A stretch of DNA of 64,000 nt, from contig OZ026555.1 in assembly GCA_964020155.1 (NCBI GenBank), forward strand, positions 5,301,772 to 5,365,771. Reading direction: 5' to 3'. Shown here piece by piece: positions 49,416 to 62,141 of the stretch. Below the pieces are notes generated by a model. It was given only the letters and a program-made list of their open reading frames with translations. It did no database searches and was not told the origin of the DNA. The DNA comes from Chondrilla cf. caribensis (taxonomy: Eukaryota; Porifera; Demospongiae; Chondrillida; Chondrillidae). The stretch's first letter is position 1; every line of letters starts with the position of its first letter. The translations under genes were made by a program, and so were the position numbers.

Positions 49416-52400
49416 TATAATAGAATGTATATACTTTGTATGTACATTCATATATGCGTGTAATACGCCTTGTGGTGATCACCTAAGCAATTTGAGATTT
49501 CTTTTCTGGTCACCAAGGGCTACCTAGTGTCCATGCCTAACTCACCAACATAATTTCGTAAGCATTCTGATTGTCCTGAGTGCGCTATAAGCCTCGTGGT
49601 GACAAGCCCAAAAAATGTCAATTTTTGGTCTTGTCACCACGGCCTCTCCTGTGTGCACGTGATGCATCATAGCTGAAATCCAAATGCACAGACACACTCC
49701 TGGACCTGGTAGCTACCTTCTGATAGCAAAAAGGATGCATTTTGATGTCGACCAAAATTTCCCCCCAGTGCCACATATAATAGAATGTATATACTTTGTA
49801 TGTACATTCATATATGCGTGTAATACGCCTTGTGGTGATCACCTAAGCAATTTGAGATTTCTTTTCTGGTCACCAAGGGCTACCTAGTGTCCATGCCTAA
49901 CTCACCAACATAATTTCGTAAGCATTCTGATTGTCCTGAGTGCGCTATAAGCCTCGTGGTGACAAGCCCAAAAAATGTCAATTTTTGGTCTTGTCACCAC
50001 GGCCTCTCCTGTGTGCACGTGATGCATCATAGCTGAAATCCAAATGCACAGACACACTCCTGGACCTGGTAGCTACCTTCTGATAGCAAAAAGGATGCAT
50101 TTTCATGTCGACCAAAATTTCCCCCCAGTGCCACATATAATAGAATGTATATACTTTGTATGTACATTCATATATGCGTGTAATACGCCTTGTGGTGATC
50201 ACCTAAGCAATTTGAGATTTCTTTTCTGGTCACCAAGGGCTACCTAGTGTCCATGCCTAACTCACCAACATAATTTCGTAAGCATTCTGATTGTCCTGAG
50301 TGCGCTATAAGCCTCGTGGTGACAAGCCCAAAAAATGTCAATTTTTGGTCTTGTCACCACGGCCTCTCCTGTGTGCACGTGATGCATCATAGCTGAAATC
50401 CAAATGCACAGACACACTCCTGGACCTGGTAGCTACCTTCTGATAGCAAAAAGGATGCATTTTGATGTCGACCAAAATTTCCCCCCAGTGCCACATATAA
50501 TAGAACGTATATACTTTGTATGTACATTCATATATGCGTGTAATACGCCTTGTGGTGATCACCTAAGCAATTTGAGATTTCTTTTCTGGTCACCAAGGGC
50601 TACCTAGTGTCCATGCCTAACTCACCAACACAATTTCGTAAGCATTCTGATTGTCCTGAGTGCGCTATAAGCCTCGTGGTGACAAGCCCAAAAAATGTCA
50701 ATTTTTGGTCTTGTCACCACGGCCTCTCCTGTGTGCACGTGATGCATCATAGCTGAAATCCAAATGCACAGACACACTCCTGGACCTGGTAGCTACCTTC
50801 TGATAGCAAAAAGGATGCATTTTGATGTCGACCAAAATTTCCCCCCAGTGCCACATATAATAGAATGTATATACTTTGTATGTAGATTCATATATGCGTG
50901 TAATACGCCTTGTGGTGATCACCTAAGCAATTTGAGATTTCTTTTCTGGTCACCAAGGGCTACCTAGTGTCCATGCCTAACTCACCAACATAATTTCGTA
51001 AGCATTCTGATTGTCCTGAGTGCGCTATAAGCCTCGTGGTGACAAGCCCAAAAAATGTCAATTTTTGGTCTTGTCACCACGGCCTCTCCTGTGTGCACGT
51101 GATGCATCATAGCTGAAATCCAAATGCACAGACACACTCCTGGACCTGGTAGCTACCTTCTGATAGCAAAAAGGATGCATTTTGATGTCGACCAAAATTT
51201 CCCCCCAGTGCCACATATAATAGAATGTATATACTTTGTATGTACATTCATATATGCGTGTAATACGCCTTGTGGTGATCACCTAAGCAATTTGAGATTT
51301 CTTTTCTGGTCACCAAGGGCTACCTAGTGTCCATGCCTAACTCACCAACATAATTTCGTAAGCATTCTGATTGTCCTGAGTGCGCTATAAGCCTCGTGGT
51401 GACAAGCCCAAAAAATGTCAATTTTTGGTCTTGTCACCACGGCCTCTCCTGTGTGCACGTGATGCATCATAGCTGAAATCCAAATGCACAGACACACTCC
51501 TGGACCTAGTAGCTACCTTCTGATAGCAAAAAGGATGCATTTTGATGTCGACCAAAATTTCCCCCCAGTGCCACATATAATAGAACGTATATACTTTGTA
51601 TGTACATTCATATATGCGTGTAATACGCCTTGTGGTGATCACCTAAGCAATTTGAGATTTCTTTTCTGGTCACCAAGGGCTACCTAGTGTCCATGCCTAA
51701 CTCACCAACACAATTTCGTAAGCATTCTGATATTGTCCTGAGTGCGCTATAAGCCTCGTGGTGACAAGCCCAAAAAATGTCAATTTTTGGTCTTGTCACC
51801 ACGGCCTCTCCTGTGTGCACGTGATGCATCATAGCTCAAATCCAAATGCACAGACACACTCCTGGACCTGGTAGCTACCTTCTGATAGCAAAAAGGATGC
51901 ATTTTGATGTCGACCAAAATTTCCCCCCAGTGCCACATATAATAGAATGTATATACTTTGTATGTACATTCATATATGCGTGTAATACGCCTTGTGGTGA
52001 TCACCTAAGCAATTTGAGATTTCTTTTCTGGTCACCAAGGGCTACCTAGTGTCCATGCCTAACTCACCAACATAATTTCGTAAGCATTCTGATTGTCCTG
52101 AGTGCGCTATAAGCCTCGTGGTGACAAGCCCAAAAAATGTCAATTTTTGGTCTTGTCACCACGGCCTCTCCTGTGTGCACGTGATGCATCATAGCTGAAA
52201 TCCAAATGCACAGACACACTCCTGGACCTGGTAGCTACCTTCTGATAGCAAAAAGGATGCATTTTGATGTCGACCAAAATTTCCCCCCAGTGCCACATAT
52301 AATAGAATGTATATACTTTGTATGTAGATTCATATATGCGTGTAATACGCCTTGTGGTGATCACCTAAGCAATTTGAGATTTCTTTTCTGGTCACCAAGG

Positions 52401-55154
52401 GCTACCTAGTGTCCATGCCTAACTCACCAACACAATTTCGTAAGCATTCTGATTGTCCTGAGTGCGTTATAAGCCTCGTGGTGACAAGCCCAAAAAATGT
52501 CAATTTTTGGTCTTGTCACCACGGCCTCTCCTGTGTGCACGTGATGCATCTTAGCTGAAATCCAAATGCACAGACACACTCCTGGACCTGGTAGCTACCT
52601 TCTGATAGCAAAAAGGATGCATTTTGATGTCGACCAAAATTTCCCCCCAGTGCCACATATAATAGAATGTATATACTTTGTATGTACATTCATATATAAG
52701 CGTATTACGCCTTGGGTGATTACCTAAACAATTTGAGATTTCTTTTCTGGTCACCAAGGGCTACCTAGTGTCCATGCCTAACTCACCAACTCAATTTCGT
52801 AAGCATTCTGATTGTCCTGAGTGCGCTATAAGCCTCGTGGTGACAAGCCCAAAAAATGTCAATTTTTGGTCTTGTCACCACGGCCTCTCCTGTGTGCAGG
52901 TGATGCATCATAGCTGAAATCCAAATGCACAGACACACTCCTGGACCTGGTAGCTACCTTCTGATAGCAAAAAGGATGCATTTTGATGTCGACCAAAATT
53001 TCCCCCTATTGCCAATGTATATACTTTGTATGTAGATTCATATATGCGTGTAATACGCCTTGGGTGATCACCTAAACAATTTGAGATTTCTTTTCTGGTC
53101 ACCAAGGGCTACCTAGTGTCCATGCCTAACTCACCAACACAATTTCGTAAGCATTCTGATTGTCCTGAGTGCGCTATAAGCCTCGTGGTGACAAGCCCAA
53201 AAAATGTCAATTTTTGGTCTTGTCACCACGGCCTCTCCTGTGTGCACGTGATGCATCATAGCTGAAATCCAAATGCACAGACACACTCCTGGACCTGGTA
53301 GCTACCTTCTGATAGCAAAAAGGATGCATTTTGATGTCGACCAAAATTTCCCCCCAGTGCCACATATAATAGAATGTATATACTTTGTATGTACATTCAT
53401 ATATGCGTGTAATACGCCTTGTGGTGATCACCTAAGCAATTTGAGATTTCTTTTCTGGTCACCAAGGGCTACCTAGTGTCCATGCCTAACTCACCAACAT
53501 AATTTCGCAAGCATTCTGATTGTCCTGAGTGCGCTATAAGCCTCGTGGTGACAAGCCCAAAAAATGTCAATTTTTGGTCTTGTCACCACGGCCTCTCCTG
53601 TGTGCACGTGATGCATCTTAGCTGAAATCCAAATGCACAGACACACTCCTGGACCTGGTAGCTACCTTCTGATAGCAAAAAGGATGCATTTTGATGTCGA
53701 CCAAAATTTCCCCCCAGTGCCACATATAATAGAATGTATATACTTTGTATGTAGATTCATATATGCGTGTAATACGCCTTGTGGTGATCACCTAAGCAAT
53801 TTGAGATTTCTTTTCTGGTCTCCAAGGGCTACCTAGTGTCCATGCCTAACTCACCAACACAATTTCGCAAGCATTCTGATTGTCCTGAGTGCGCTATAAG
53901 CCTCGTGGTGACAAGCCCAAAAAATGTCAATTTTTGGTCTTGTCACCACAGCCTCTCCTGTGTGCACGTGATGCATCATAGCTGAAATCCAAATGCACAG
54001 ACACACTCCTGGACCTAGTAGCTACCTTCTGATAGCAAGAAGGATGCATTTTGATGTCGACCAAAATTTCCCCCTATTGCCAATGTATATACTTTGTATG
54101 TAGATTCATATATAAGCGTATTACGCCTTGGGTGATCACCTAAACAATTTGAGATTTCTTTTCTGGTCACCAAGGGCTACCTAGTGTCCATGCCTAACTC
54201 ACCAACACAATTTCGTAAACATTCTGATTGTCCTGAGTGCGCTATAAGCCTCGTGGTGACAAGCCCAAAAAATGTCAATTTTTGGTCTTGTCACCACGGC
54301 CTCTCCTGTGTGCACGTGATGCATCATAGCTGAAATCCAAATGCACAGACACACTCCTGGACCTGGTAGCTACCTTCTGATAGCAAAAAGGATGCATTTT
54401 GATGTCGACCAAAATTTCCCCCCAGTGCCACATATAATAGAATGTATATACTTTGTATGTAGATTCATATATGCGTGTAATACGCCTTGTGGTGATCACC
54501 TAAGCAATTTGAGATTTCTTTTCTGGTCACCAAGGGCTACCTAGTGTCCATGCCTAACTCACCAACATAATTTCGTAAGCATTCTGATTGTCCTGAATGC
54601 GCTATAAGCCTCGTGGTGACAAGCCCAAAAAATGTCAATTTTTGGTCTTGTCACCACGGCCTCTCCTGTGTGCACGTGATGCATCTTAGCTGAAATCCAA
54701 ATGCACAGACACACTCCTGGACCTGGTAGCTACCTTCTGATAGCAAAAAGGATGCATTTTGATGTCGACCAAAATTTCCCCCCAGTGCCACATATAATAG
54801 AATGTATATACTTTGTATGTACATTCATATATGCGTGTAATACGCCTTGTGGTGATCACCTAAGCAATTTGAGATTTCTTTTCTGGTCACCAAGGGCTAC
54901 CTAGTGTCCATGCCTAACTCACCAACACAATTTCGCAAGCATTCTGATTGTCCTGAGTGCGCTATAAGCCTCGTGGTGACAAGCCCAAAAAATGTCAATT
55001 TTTGGTCTTGTCACCACGGCCTCTCCTGTGTGCACGTGATGCATCTTAGCTGAAATCCAAATGCACAGACACACTCCTGGACCTAGTAGCTACCTTCTTA
55101 TAGCAAAAAGGATGCATTTTGATGTCGACCAAAATTCCCCCCCACTGCCACATA

Positions 55155-55797
55155 TGTGAGCGGATCTGAGAAAAGGGACATCTTTGGTTGTTTTCGTAAA
55201 CCCTGATACGGGTCAAAACATGTTTTCGTGTAAATTTTATCGAATTCCCGTTTTTTCAATAAATATTATCTTAAGCTTTAGTAGAATGTTCTCTGCAAGC
55301 GTCGTGACTATACAATGTTGCGTTTTGAAGATATAGCTCATTTTGCACCTAGCGGAAATACGCCATTTTTCTAGACGGAGATATTCGCGCCTTGCCGCTG
55401 ATAAGGCGCGCAACCGAATATTCGTTCGCAATGAAACAAATGCTGTAAATAGAAGAAATTGTACAATATCGAATATCGATATTGTACAATTTGTCCCTAA
55501 ACCGCTTAAAGAAACGAAATACACATCGAGGACATGAAGCCGGCGCCATTTCTTATTTACATGACGTCATTCATTCATAATTTACGGAGACCGTAATAGG
55601 CTACCGGAAGTACCTCGTTCGCACGCACCAAAGCTTTTATGCATGGCAATAAAACTCAGTATATCTCGTGAACGAAATGCGCTATCGCAATTCCGAAAAC
55701 GGCATCATAATGCTCTGTGATGGAGCATTCAAATGATGTGAAAAAACGCAAATACACGAAAGTGTATAAGATGTCCCTTTTCTCAGATCCGCTCACA
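55155..55797. mobile_element. 643 bp MITE, copy 2
   Basis: Same length, ends, TA flanks and insertion point in the monomer as copy 1, with only a few base differences. The two lie 6,382 bp apart. The flanking monomer carries the same private variants (CTTCTTATAGC, AAAATTCCCCCCCACTGCC), pointing to array duplication rather than two insertions. Confidence 0.93.
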
Positions 55798-58700
55798 TAT
55801 AATAGAATGTATATACTTTGTATGTACATTCATATATGCGTGTAATACGCCTTGTGGTGATCACCTAAGCAATTTGAGATTTCTTTTCTGGTCACCAAGG
55901 GCTACCTAGTGTCCATGCCTAACTCACCAACACAATTTCGTAAGCATTCTGATTGTCCTGAGTGCGCTATAAGCCTCGTGGTGACAAGCCCAAAAAATGT
56001 CAATTTTTGGTCTTGTCACCACGGCCTCTCCTGTGTGCACGTGATGCATCATAGCTGAAATCCAAATGCACAGACACACTCCTGGACCTGGTAGCTATTT
56101 TCTGATAGCAAAAAGTTTCATTTTGATGTCGACCAAAATTTCCCCCTATTGCCAATGCATATACTTTGTATGTAGATTCATATATATGTGTATTACGCCT
56201 TGGGTGATCACCTAAACAATTTGAGATTTCTTTTCTGGTCACCAAGGGCTACCTAGTGTCCATGCCTAAATCACCAACACAATTTCGTAAGCATTCTGAT
56301 TGTCCTGAGTGCACTATAAGCCTCGTGGTGACAAGCCCAAAAAATGTCAATTTTTAGTCTTGTCACCACGGCCTCTCCTGTGTGCACGTGATGCATCATA
56401 GCTGAAATCCAAATGCACAGACACACTCCTGGACCTGGTAGCTACCTTCTGATAGCAAAAAGGATGCATTTTGATGTCGACCAAAATTTCCCCCTATTGC
56501 CAATGTATATACTTTGTATGTAGATTCATATATATGTGTATTACGCCTTGGGTGATCACCTAAGCAATTTGAGATTTCTTTTCTGGTCACCAAGGGCTAC
56601 CTAGTGTCCATGCCTAACTCACCAACACAATTTCGCAAGCATTCTGATTGTCCTGAGTGCACTATAAGCCTCGTGGTGACAAGCCCAAAAAATGTCAATT
56701 TTTGGTCTTGTCACCACGGCCTCTCCTGTGTGCACGTGATGTATCATAACTGAAATCCAAATGCACAGACACACTTCTGGACCTGGTAGCTACCTTCTGA
56801 TAGCAAACAGTTGCATTTTGATGTCGACCAAAATTTCCCCCTATTGCCAATGTATATACTTTGTATGTAGATTCATATATAAGTGTATTACGCCTTGGGT
56901 GATCACCTAAGCAATTTGAGATTTCTTTTCTGGTCACCAAGGGCTACCTAGTGTCCATGCCTAACTCACCAACACAATTTCGCAAGCATTCTGATTTTCC
57001 TGATTGCGCTATAAGCCTCGTGGTGACAAGCCCAAAAAATGTCAATTTTTGGTCTTGTCACCACGGCCTCTCCTGTGTGCACGTGATGCATCATAGCTGA
57101 AATCCAAATGCACAGACACACTCCTGGACATAATACCTACCTTCTGATAGCAAACAGTTGCATTTTGATGTCGACCAAAATTTCCCCCCAGTGCCACATA
57201 TAATAGAATGTATATACTTTGTATGTAGATTCATATATGCGTGTAATACGCCTTGTGGTGATCACCTAAGCAATTTGAGATTTCTTTTCTGGTCACCAAG
57301 GGCTACCTAGTGTCCATGCCTAACTCACCAACACAATTTCGCAAGCATTCTGATTGTCCTGAGTGCGCTATAAGCCTCGTGGTGACAAGCCCAAAAAATG
57401 TCAATTTTTGGTCTTGTCACCACGGCCTCTCCTGTGTGCACGTGATGCATCATAGCTGAAATCCAAATGCACAGACACACTCCTGGACCTGGTAGCTACC
57501 TTCTGATAGCAAACAGTTGCATTTTGATGTCGACCAAAATTTCCCCCTATTGCCAATGTATATACTTTGTATGTAGATTCATATATAAGTGTATTACACC
57601 TTGGGTGATCACCTAAGAAATTTGAGATTTCTTTTCTGGTCACCAAGGGCTACCTAGTGTCCATGCCTAACTCACCAACACAATTTCGCAAGCATTCTGA
57701 TTGTCCTGAGTGCACTATAAGCCTCGTGGTGACAAGCCCAAAAAATGTCAATTTTTGGTCTTGTCACCACGGCCTCTCCTGTGTGCACGTGATGCATCAT
57801 AGCTGAAATCCAAATGCACAGACACACTCCTGGACCTGGTAGCTACCTTCTGATAGCAAAAAGGATGCATTTTGATGTCGACCAAAATTTCCCCCTATTG
57901 CCAATGTATATACTTTGTATGTAGATTCATATATATGTGTATTACGCCTTGGGTGATCACCTAAGCAATTTGAGATTTCTTTTCTGGTCACCAAGGGCTA
58001 CCTAGTGTCCATGCCTAACTCACCAACACAATTTCGCAAGCATTCTGATTGTCCTGAGTGCACTATAAGCCTCGTGGTGACAAGCCCAAAAAATGTCAAT
58101 TTTTGGTCTTGTCACCACGGCCTCTCCTGTGTGCACGTGATGTATCATAGCTCAAATCGAAATGCACAGACACACTCCTGGACCTGGTAGCTACCTTCTG
58201 ATAGCAAACAGTTGCATTTTGATGTCAACCAAAATTTCCCCCTATTGCCAATGTATATACTTTGTATGTAGATTCATATATATGTGTATTACGCCTTGGG
58301 TGATCACCTAAGCAATTTGAGATTTCTTTTCTGGTCACCAAGGGCTACCTAGTGTCCATGCCTAACTCACCAACACAATTTCGCAAGCATTCTGATTGTC
58401 CTGAGTGCGCTATAAGCCTCGTGGTGACAAGCCCAAAAAATGTCAATTTTTGGTCTTGTCACCACGGCCTCTCCTGTGTGCACGTGATGCATCATAGCTG
58501 AAATCCAAATGCACAGACACACTCCTGGACCTGGTAGCTACCTTCTGATAGCAAACAGTTGCATTTTGATGTCGACCAAAATTTCCCCCTATTGCCAATG
58601 TATATACTTTGTATGTAGATTCATATATAAGTGTATTACACCTTGGGTGATCACCTAAGAAATTTGAGATTTCTTTTCTGGTCACCAAGGGCTACCTAGT

Positions 58701-60029
58701 GTCCATGCCTAACTCACCAACACAATTTCGCAAGCATTCTGATTGTCCTGAGTGCACTATAAGCCTCGTGGTGACAAGCCCAAAAAATGTCAATTTTTGG
58801 TCTTGTCACCACGGCCTCTCCTGTGTGCACGTGATGCATCATAGCTGAAATCCAAATGCACAGACACACTCCTGGACCTGGTAGCTACCTTCTGATAGCA
58901 AAAAGGATGCATTTTGATGTCGACCAAAATTTCCCCCTATTGCCAATGTATATACTTTGTATGTAGATTCATATATATGTGTATTACGCCTTGGGTGATC
59001 ACCTAAGCAATTTGAGATTTCTTTTCTGGTCACCAAGGGCTACCTAGTGTCCATGCCTAACTCACCAACACAATTTCGCAAGCATTCTGATTGTCCTGAG
59101 TGCACTATAAGCCTCGTGGTGACAAGCCCAAAAAATGTCAATTTTTGGTCTTGTCACCACGGCCTCTCCTGTGTGCACGTGATGTATCATAGCTCAAATC
59201 GAAATGCACAGACACACTCCTGGACCTGGTAGCTACCTTCTGATAGCAAACAGTTGCATTTTGATGTCGACCAAAATTTCCCCCTATTGCCAATGTATAT
59301 ACTTTGTATGTAGATTCATATATATGTGTATTACGCCTTGGGTGATCACCTAAGCAATTTGAGATTTCTTTTCTGGTCACCAAGGGCTACCTAGTGTCCA
59401 TGCCTAACTCACCAACACAATTTCGCAAGCATTCTGATTGTCCTGAGTGCGCTATAAGCCTCGTGGTGACAAGCCCAAAAAATGTCAATTTTTGGTCTTG
59501 TCACCACGGCCTCTCCTGTGTGCACGTGATGCATCATAGCTGAAATCCAAATGCACAGACACACTCCTGGACCTGGTAGCTACCTTCTGATAGCAAGAAG
59601 GATGCATTTTGATGTCGACCAAAATTTCCCCCTATTGCCAATGTATATACATTGTATGTACATTCATATATAAGTGTATTACGCCTTGGGTGATCACCTA
59701 AGCAATTTGAGATTTCTTTTCTGGTCACCAAGGGCTACCTAGTGTCCATGCCTAACTCACCAACACAATTTCGCAAGCATTCTGATTGTCCTGAGTGCGC
59801 TATAATCCTCGTGGTAACAAGCCAAAAGATGTCAATTGTTTAAGTTGTCACCACGGCCTCTCCTGTGTGCACGTGATGCATTATAGTTCTAATCCAAATG
59901 CATAGTATCACTCCTGGACCTAGTACGGTCCTTCTGAGCAAAAAAGATGCATTTTGATGTCGACCAAAAATTCTCTTCAGTGACCTTGTGCCACATTTAA
60001 AAATGTGTATACTTTTGTATTCATATATA

Positions 60030-60566
60030 TGTGACATGCGCAGCGAAAATGTGTCCCAATGGTCCGTGTCAACTTTGTGGGAAATGCAGAATAAACAATT
60101 TGTGAAAATTTTGACACTATATTTTTTATTAGGCAATTCAATTAAGTATCGTTCGATGAACATTCTCTGCGAATATGAATGTTAAATTCAATTCGGTTAG
60201 TTAGATATACCCACTTAAAACTTTGGACGCGTTAAGCCGCCATTTTTATTTCTCGGATACGGAGTTGACGTCATCGACTATCGGCTATGTTCATGTTCGG
60301 AACAGCTGTTCGGTAACCAGTTGAAACTGGTAATATTGCGTAACCGGAATAATATACGGAAAATACGTGAGAATACTTAACAGCTCCTCTCACAAAATGG
60401 CTAATTCCGATCTGTGATATAAAAAAGCTCCTGGCACAGCGCCTATCAAAGAAACGGAAGCGGAAACAGTCTAAAATGACTCTAATATGCCCGTATCTCA
60501 ATATAGAAACAAAATGGCGATTTTCGAAAAAATCGATTAGGACACATTTTCGCTGCGCACGTCACA
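60030..60566. mobile_element. 537 bp MITE with ~25-30 bp inverted ends
   Basis: Left end TGTGACATGCGCAGCGAAAA and right end (reversed) TGTGACGTGCGCAGCGAAAA differ at one base; both continue ATGTGTCC and both are flanked by TA. It sits in the last degenerate satellite monomer (broken at CATTCATATATA). There is no coding capacity beyond short frames. TGTGA ends and TA flanks resemble the 643 bp element, but the rest differs. Confidence 0.85.
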
Positions 60567-61016
60567 TATATATATTTATCTATATGTGTAGTTAGGTGCA
60601 AATTTGAAGATTTCCTACAAGGTAGATTTAAATGCATTGGAAGGAATCTGTACTTTGGCTTAGATGCTTGATCCTCCGCACATGGGGGTTGGTCTGAAGG
60701 GTTGGTTTGAAGGGTTGGTTTGAAGGATTGAAATTGACCCTTAACTCAAACCCTTTTTCATAACACCCACATAAAATGCATCAAGATATTTGTAACCAGT
60801 CCATAACCTGCAGTTCTAGGTAAATTATGAGTGCTAAAAGTTTTGGAAAGATTGGATCAGTGTTAGAGCCAAAAAATGCTTATCAGTTTTTCCTTATTTT
60901 AGAAACCACAAGTGAAATCAAAAAGATTATTTTAGATGTTCAACTGCTGGAATTCCTGCAAGGGGTATTGTGAATTGAGAATCGACAGAGGCTAGCCTTA
61001 TCAGCATTATAGTGTT
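60567..61016. other. Spacer between satellite and 51 bp repeat
   Basis: Non-coding. A short tandem of GGTTGGTTTGAAG lies at about 60687-60735; nothing else is recognisable. Confidence 0.5.
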
Positions 61017-62140
61017 AAGTTTAGTGGGCGGGGCTGCTAGGGTTAGACTTAGCGGCATGGGAGGGTAAAGTTTAGTGGGCGGGGCTGCTAGGGTTAGACT
61101 TAGCGGCATGGGAGGGTAAAGTTTAGTGGGCGGGGCTGCTAGGGTTAGACTTAGCGGCATGGGAGGGTAAAGTTTAGTGGGCGGGGCTGCTAGGGTTAGA
61201 CTTAGCGGCATGGGAGGGTAAAGTTTAGTGGGCGGGGCTGCTAGGGTTAGACTTAGCGGCATGGGAGGGTAAAGTTTAGTGGGCGGGGCTGCTAGGGTTA
61301 GACTTAGCGGCATGGGAGGGTAAAGTTTAGTGGGCGGGGCTGCTAGGGTTAGACTTAGCGGCATGGGAGGGTAAAGTTTAGTGGGCGGGGCTGCTAGGGT
61401 TAGACTTAGCGGCATGGGAGGGTAAAGTTTAGTGGGCGGGGCTGCTAGGGTTAGACTTAGCGGCATGGGAGGGTAAAGTTTAGTGGGCGGGGCTGCTAGG
61501 GTTAGACTTAGCGGCATGGGAGGGTAAAGTTTAGTGGGCGGGGCTGCTAGGGTTAGACTTAGCGGCATGGGAGGGTAAAGTTTAGTGGGCGGGGCTGCTA
61601 GGGTTAGACTTAGCGGCATGGGAGGGTAAAGTTTAGTGGGCGGGGCTGCTAGGGTTAGACTTAGCGGCATGGGAGGGTAAAGTTTAGTGGGCGGGGCTGC
61701 TAGGGTTAGACTTAGCGGCATGGGAGGGTAAAGTTTAGTGGGCGGGGCTGCTAGGGTTAGACTTAGCGGCATGGGAGGGTAAAGTTTAGTGGGCGGGGCT
61801 GCTAGGGTTAGACTTAGCGGCATGGGAGGGTAAAGTTTAGTGGGCGGGGCTGCTAGGGTTAGACTTAGCGGCATGGGAGGGTAAAGTTTAGTGGGCGGGG
61901 CTGCTAGGGTTAGACTTAGCGGCATGGGAGGGTAAAGTTTAGTGGGCGGGGCTGCTAGGGTTAGACTTAGCGGCATGGGAGGGTAAAGTTTAGTGGGCGG
62001 GGCTGCTAGGGTTAGACTTAGCGGCATGGGAGGGTAAAGTTTAGTGGGCGGGGCTGCTAGGGTTAGACTTAGCGGCATGGGAGGGTAAAGTTTAGTGGGC
62101 GGGGCTGCTAGGGTTAGACTTAGCGGCATGGGAGGGTAAA
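61017..62140. repeat. 51 bp telomere-adjacent repeat, 22 units
   Basis: Twenty-two head-to-tail 51 bp units that look identical by eye. Each contains a GC box (GTGGGCGGGGCTG), a telomere-like CTAGGGTTAG and GCGGCATGGGAGGG, with two CpGs per unit. The period (17 codons) leaves one minus-strand frame open for 400 codons; this is not a gene. Confidence 0.97.
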
Positions 62141-62141
62141 G

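Larger units (their letters stand above)
43867..60029. repeat. Main subtelomeric satellite array, 347/360 bp monomers
   Basis: About 42 monomers once the two MITE insertions are subtracted. The long type (360 bp, CCCCCAGTGCCACATATAAT) dominates 46.1-55.8 kb; the short type (~347 bp, CCCCCTATTGCCAATGTATA) dominates 43.9-46.1 and 56.0-60.0 kb. Every monomer has an inverted repeat CGTGGTGACAAG...CTTGTCACCACG around CCAAAAA...TTTTTGG, plus palindromes GGTGATCACC and TGATGCATCA. Edge monomers are most diverged. The 65-95 residue open frames on both strands repeat with the monomers and are not genes. Confidence 0.97.

Noticed and set aside
43867..59840. Dozens of 65-81 codon frames (MITTRRITRIYES..., MHRHTPGPGSYLL...)
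   Set aside because: Both strands of each satellite monomer yield them; they recur with the monomer and show no coding conservation.
43867..60029. Regular repeats resembling a CRISPR array
   Set aside because: Monomers are ~350 bp head-to-tail without unique spacers, in a eukaryotic subtelomere.
60927..62129. 400-codon minus-strand frame of MPLSLTLAAPPTKLYPP repeats
   Set aside because: The 51 bp telomere-adjacent repeat has a period divisible by three, so one stop-free frame persists through the array.
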